From the NCBI GenBank assembly GCA_029934195.1, contig JAOZMQ010000141.1:1-7559 (forward strand): a DNA stretch of 7,559 nucleotides, in the 5' to 3' direction. How positions within the stretch are numbered: the first letter of the stretch is position 1; each line of letters opens with the position of its first letter. This DNA comes from Candidatus Cloacimonadota bacterium (GTDB lineage: Bacteria > Cloacimonadota > Cloacimonadia > Cloacimonadales > JAOZMQ01). The notes under the pieces were generated by a model. It worked only from the letters and a program-made list of their open reading frames with translations. It did no database searches and was not told the DNA's origin. This document shows positions 7,274 to 7,559 of this stretch, piece by piece. The position numbers and the translations under genes were made by a program.

Positions 7274-7299
7274 TCACACTCCAAGTTAGGTAAATAAAG

Positions 7300-7305
7300 A
7301 TTATA
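7300..7305 (-). promoter_or_regulatory. Candidate -10 box for the pseudo-receiver gene
   Basis: A perfect TATAAT reads on the - strand at 7305-7300, placing a start point near 7293 and a leader of about 20 bases that contains the GGAG ribosome site. No good -35 box lies at the normal spacing (ATCTAA at 17 bases; TTGTAT is 21 bases away). Support comes from the -10 match and its position only. Confidence 0.42.
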
Positions 7306-7496
7306 CTAAATTTCATAAAGATTTAGATACAATAAAAAATAACTAAAAAAAAAATGTACAGTAATTTTTTAAAATATATCTTCTTATTGATTTTACTAAA
7401 AAATAAGATCGGTTAAAATATATTTTCCTGCGTTTTATCAAGAACCAATATTTTACAATTCAGCATTAAATTATGAATTTCTCCTGATTATTTAGT
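7306..7496. other. AT-rich non-coding region upstream of the pseudo-receiver gene
   Basis: No plausible gene is seen here. TTAAAATATAT occurs twice as a direct repeat (7369-7379 and 7413-7423), and CTTATT pairs with AATAAG across a 13-base loop between those copies. Both are short and AT-only or nearly so, and may be chance. The region separates the pseudo-receiver gene from the right-hand copy of the long repeat. Confidence 0.4.
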
Positions 7497-7559
7497 ATCT
7501 GAATGAAAACCAACTTTTTCTAAGTTTTCTTTTTCTGTCGCTACTCTGTAGCTTGATTC
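7497..7559 (-). repeat. Right copy of the 63-64 bp intergenic repeat, inverted
   Basis: Read on the - strand from 7559, this copy aligns to 14-77. Its hairpins are better formed than in the left copy: GCTAC/GTAGC with a three-base loop (7540-7552) and GAAAAC (7505-7510) with GTTTTC (7524-7529). Read on the + strand, the second hairpin runs into TTTTCTTTTTC, so it resembles a terminator in that direction. It points toward the pseudo-receiver gene, just as the left copy points toward the TPR gene. The window ends at the repeat's edge, so it may be incomplete. Confidence 0.8.

Noticed and set aside
7369..7424. TTAAAATATAT direct repeats as a CRISPR or iteron array
   Set aside because: There are only two short AT-only copies with one spacer, which is expected by chance in such AT-rich DNA.

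Overview
The window is strongly AT-rich and gene-dense. It carries four co-directional genes on the + strand (135-6171), then an initiator tRNA and a small regulator-like gene on the - strand (7273-6458). The best taxonomic clue is the C-terminal domain of the 488-residue secreted protein: a 'VYPNPFNP' motif followed by a FlgD-like/type IX-sorting-like fold, attached to dockerin-like calcium loops. That combination is typical of the FCB superphylum (Cloacimonadota, Marinimicrobia, Ignavibacteria and relatives). With the low G+C and A/T-rich codon choice, I favour a Cloacimonadota-like uncultured bacterium, but this is inference and no marker gene in the window settles it.

Layout. Positions 14-77 hold one copy of a 63-64 bp intergenic repeat. 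A large exported TPR-type protein (135-2630) follows and overlaps by 14 bases a PHP-family phosphoesterase of the histidinol-phosphatase type (2617-3408). After 61 bases comes a clear RlmG-type 23S rRNA guanine-N2 methyltransferase (3470-4606). A 98-base gap with a possible promoter leads to the secreted dockerin/sorting-domain protein (4705-6171), which ends at a strong intrinsic terminator (6195-6223). Positions 6246-6338 can fold into two abutting hairpins enclosed by a longer broken stem. The initiator tRNA-Met(CAU) lies on the - strand (6530-6458). Upstream of it on the same strand is a 207-residue protein (7273-6650) made of a degenerate receiver domain and a four-cysteine C-terminal module. 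The window ends with a second, inverted copy of the repeat (7559-7497).

How the genes relate. The TPR and PHP genes are translationally overlapped and probably one operon; rlmG may be read through from them. I see no common pathway among the genes: envelope scaffold, phosphoesterase, rRNA modification, surface protein, translation initiation and signalling. The least ordinary points are the inverted repeat pair at the two window ends (possibly marking assembly breaks), the folded intergenic element, the phosphorylation-dead receiver protein, and an initiator tRNA with a C1xU72 rather than C1xA72 mismatch. I found no CRISPR array, insertion sequence, toxin-antitoxin pair or defence system.
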